From Methanocellales archaeon (GTDB lineage Archaea > Halobacteriota > UBA148): a stretch of 33,785 nucleotides of DNA. A program made the position numbers and the translations under genes. The notes beneath the pieces were generated by a model that made no database searches, was not told where the DNA came from, and was given only the letters and a program-made list of their open reading frames with translations. Of this stretch, positions 32,606-33,785 are shown piece after piece (within the stretch, counting starts at the first letter, position 1; each line of letters starts with the position of its first letter). The stretch is from positions 1 to 33,785 of the forward strand of contig JAQUQR010000010.1 in assembly GCA_028715985.1 (NCBI GenBank), written 5' to 3'.

Positions 32606-33785
32606 ATGAAGATTAGAAAAAGGACGATAATGGCAATGCTGTTGGTATGCATTGCAATAATGGCTTTCGTGATGCCTGTATCAGCCACGACAGAGGTGCA
32701 CGTGGTAAAGTATGCTTCTGATGGAACAACAATACTGAACGAGACGACGGTGAGTTATCAGTGGATGGAAGCAAATTTACCGATTTATGGTGACGGGGTA
32801 ACCCATTATTTTCATCAGGGTCCAATCTTCGAGGATGAGTGGAAAGAAGTGCACCCCGACGAGACGTGGAATCTTGAAGAGGACAAGTGGAACCCAGAAG
32901 AGGACGTCAACACAGTGGGAAAGGATATGGGGGCTGTGAAAGGAACTAATGTTATGGATCTGTGCGAGCTGGTCGGAGGAATGTCAGAAGGAGACCTCGT
33001 GGAGATCAAGGCTTTTGATGGTTTTTCCAAGAAGTTTCCGTACGCAAACGTCTACGAACCCGCGGATCGACAGGGTCCGATGGTCTTGACTTGGTACACG
33101 AAGGATGCCACTGAGAGCGGACCGGAAAGCGGATATGTGCCCAATGACTATTGGAATGGTATGCGTCTCGTCTTTTTAGCCGATACTTCCACCAATCCGT
33201 CGGGAGATCATGTGTTTGGCATTTCAGATATGCACGCATGCGTCCCAGAGGAGTACTGGCATTACTATCAGTACCCTGATTATCCGACCACAACCGGGTA
33301 CACAGTGAAGTGGATAGATAGAGTTCTGATCCACAGCACCATCGATCCACCAGAATTGACATCAATCGTGGTCTCTCCATCCAGCGTGGAGCTGGATAAG
33401 AGTGAGACGAAACAGTTCAATGCAACCGCATACGACCAATACGATAGCGAAATGTCAAATATTGTCTTTAATTGGGATAGTAGCAATGAAACCGTTGGAA
33501 CAATTGATGAAACAGGATTATTTACAGCATTGGTTGTGGGAGAAACGACAATAACGGCAGAAAGTGGAACAGTGGCAGGAACGGCAAGTGTAGTAGTATC
33601 TGGTCCAACGCCTACTCCGACTCCAACGCCCACACCCATTTTTGGTGGTGGGGGTGGGTATGTCCCAACGCCAACACCCACGCCAACACCCACGCCAACA
33701 CCCACGCCAACACCCACGCCAACACCCACGCCAACACCCACGCCAACACCCACGCCAACACCCACACCAACACCAACACCAACAC
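32606..33785 (+). CDS. Secreted paralogue with BIG2-like domain and Thr-Pro stalk, 3' partial
   Basis: At least 393 residues, open at the right edge. The signal peptide [20 protein letters not shown] aligns with that of the dockerin protein and ends near VSA. The next roughly 215 residues are the same SUOX-like domain ([62 protein letters not shown]). Residues about 250-333 are a BIG2-type Ig-like domain ([20 protein letters not shown] onward). Then come Thr-Pro repeats broken by [11 protein letters not shown]-terminal anchor such as PGF-CTERM probably follows outside the window. In-frame ATGs at 32570 and 32591 are less likely starts, by homology and promoter position. Confidence 0.82.
   Translation, partial: MKIRKRTIMAMLLVCIAIMAFVMPVSATTEVHVVKYASDGTTILNETTVSYQWMEANLPIYGDGVTHYFHQGPIFEDEWKEVHPDETWNLEEDKWNPEEDVNTVGKDMGAVKGTNVMDLCELVGGMSEGDLVEIKAFDGFSKKFPYANVYEPADRQGPMVLTWYTKDATESGPESGYVPNDYWNGMRLVFLADTSTNPSGDHVFGISDMHACVPEEYWHYYQYPDYPTTTGYTVKWIDRVLIHSTIDPPELTSIVVSPSSVELDKSETKQFNATAYDQYDSEMSNIVFNWDSSNETVGTIDETGLFTALVVGETTITAESGTVAGTASVVVSGPTPTPTPTPTPIFGGGGGYVPTPTPTPTPTPTPTPTPTPTPTPTPTPTPTPTPTPTPTPT
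33668..33785 (+). repeat. 12-bp tandem repeats coding Thr-Pro, cut by the window edge
   Basis: The unit ACGCCAACACCC starts at 33668 and repeats eight times in perfect phase to 33763. It then passes into the related ACACCAACACCA to the edge. Each unit encodes TPTP. The repeat makes a long rigid, potentially glycosylated stalk and can change length by slippage. Confidence 0.92.

Noticed and set aside
33280-33765. Minus-strand frame with a Gly-Val repeat
   Set aside because: It is the reverse reading of the Thr-Pro repeat of the plus-strand secreted protein.

Overview
The window is archaeal and looks like a euryarchaeal (Halobacteriota) C1 metaboliser. Direct markers are an archaeal-type S-adenosylmethionine synthetase, a DUF460 protein, a TtuA/NcsA-type tRNA thiolase, a tRNA-Tyr with an intron at the canonical 37/38 position, the F420-dependent methylene-tetrahydromethanopterin dehydrogenase Mtd, a complete archaeal CODH/acetyl-CoA synthase operon (cdhA-B-C-cooC-D-E), a PGF-CTERM surface protein and a dockerin-bearing secreted protein. 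TATA boxes about 25-30 nt before several start codons fit archaeal promoters. Mtd plus five-subunit Cdh plus PGF-CTERM and dockerin proteins suggests Methanosarcinia or the ANME-1 (Methanophagales)/Syntropharchaeia lineages. The exact lineage is inference; no methyl-coenzyme M reductase or rRNA gene is present to settle it.

Layout. 1-8.1 kb: a probable partial HTH regulator, an amidohydrolase of the MTA/SAH/5'-deoxyadenosine deaminase family, two small unknown proteins, and three envelope or secreted proteins (a lipoprotein combining a propeller, an Ig-like region and a beta-helix; a DUF1624 membrane protein; a seven-repeat FG-GAP protein). 8.5-13.3 kb: housekeeping genes (4-OT tautomerase, S-adenosylmethionine synthetase, DUF460, tRNA thiolase, ftsZ), two pairs of which overlap tail to tail. 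13.4-13.6 kb: tRNA-Tyr and tRNA-Asp on the minus strand. 13.8-18.6 kb: a chagasin-like protease inhibitor, an orphan nuclease with an Mrr-type winged helix, a PGF-CTERM surface protein with a Thr-Pro stalk, and a DUF5667-like exported protein.

18.8-31.2 kb is the C1 core. mtd and a multi-zinc-ribbon gene form an operon on the plus strand. A stand-alone corrinoid protein (minus) and a RACo-like [2Fe-2S]/ASKHA corrinoid reactivase (plus) diverge from a short shared intergenic region. The reactivase overlaps tail to tail with the CODH/ACS operon, which reads on the minus strand as cooC-like, cdhA, cdhB, cdhC, cooC, cdhD, cdhE with overlaps or short gaps. Together these genes can oxidise or reduce C1 units on tetrahydromethanopterin, move methyl groups through corrinoids, make or cleave acetyl-CoA, insert nickel (two CooC-type ATPases) and probably rescue inactive Co(II) corrinoid. 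The methyltransferase expected to pair with the lone corrinoid protein is not in the window.

31.3-33.8 kb: two adjacent secreted paralogues on the plus strand share an N-terminal domain and a near-identical promoter block but carry different C-terminal modules: a type I dockerin in the first, a BIG2-like domain plus (Thr-Pro)n in the second, which runs off the window.
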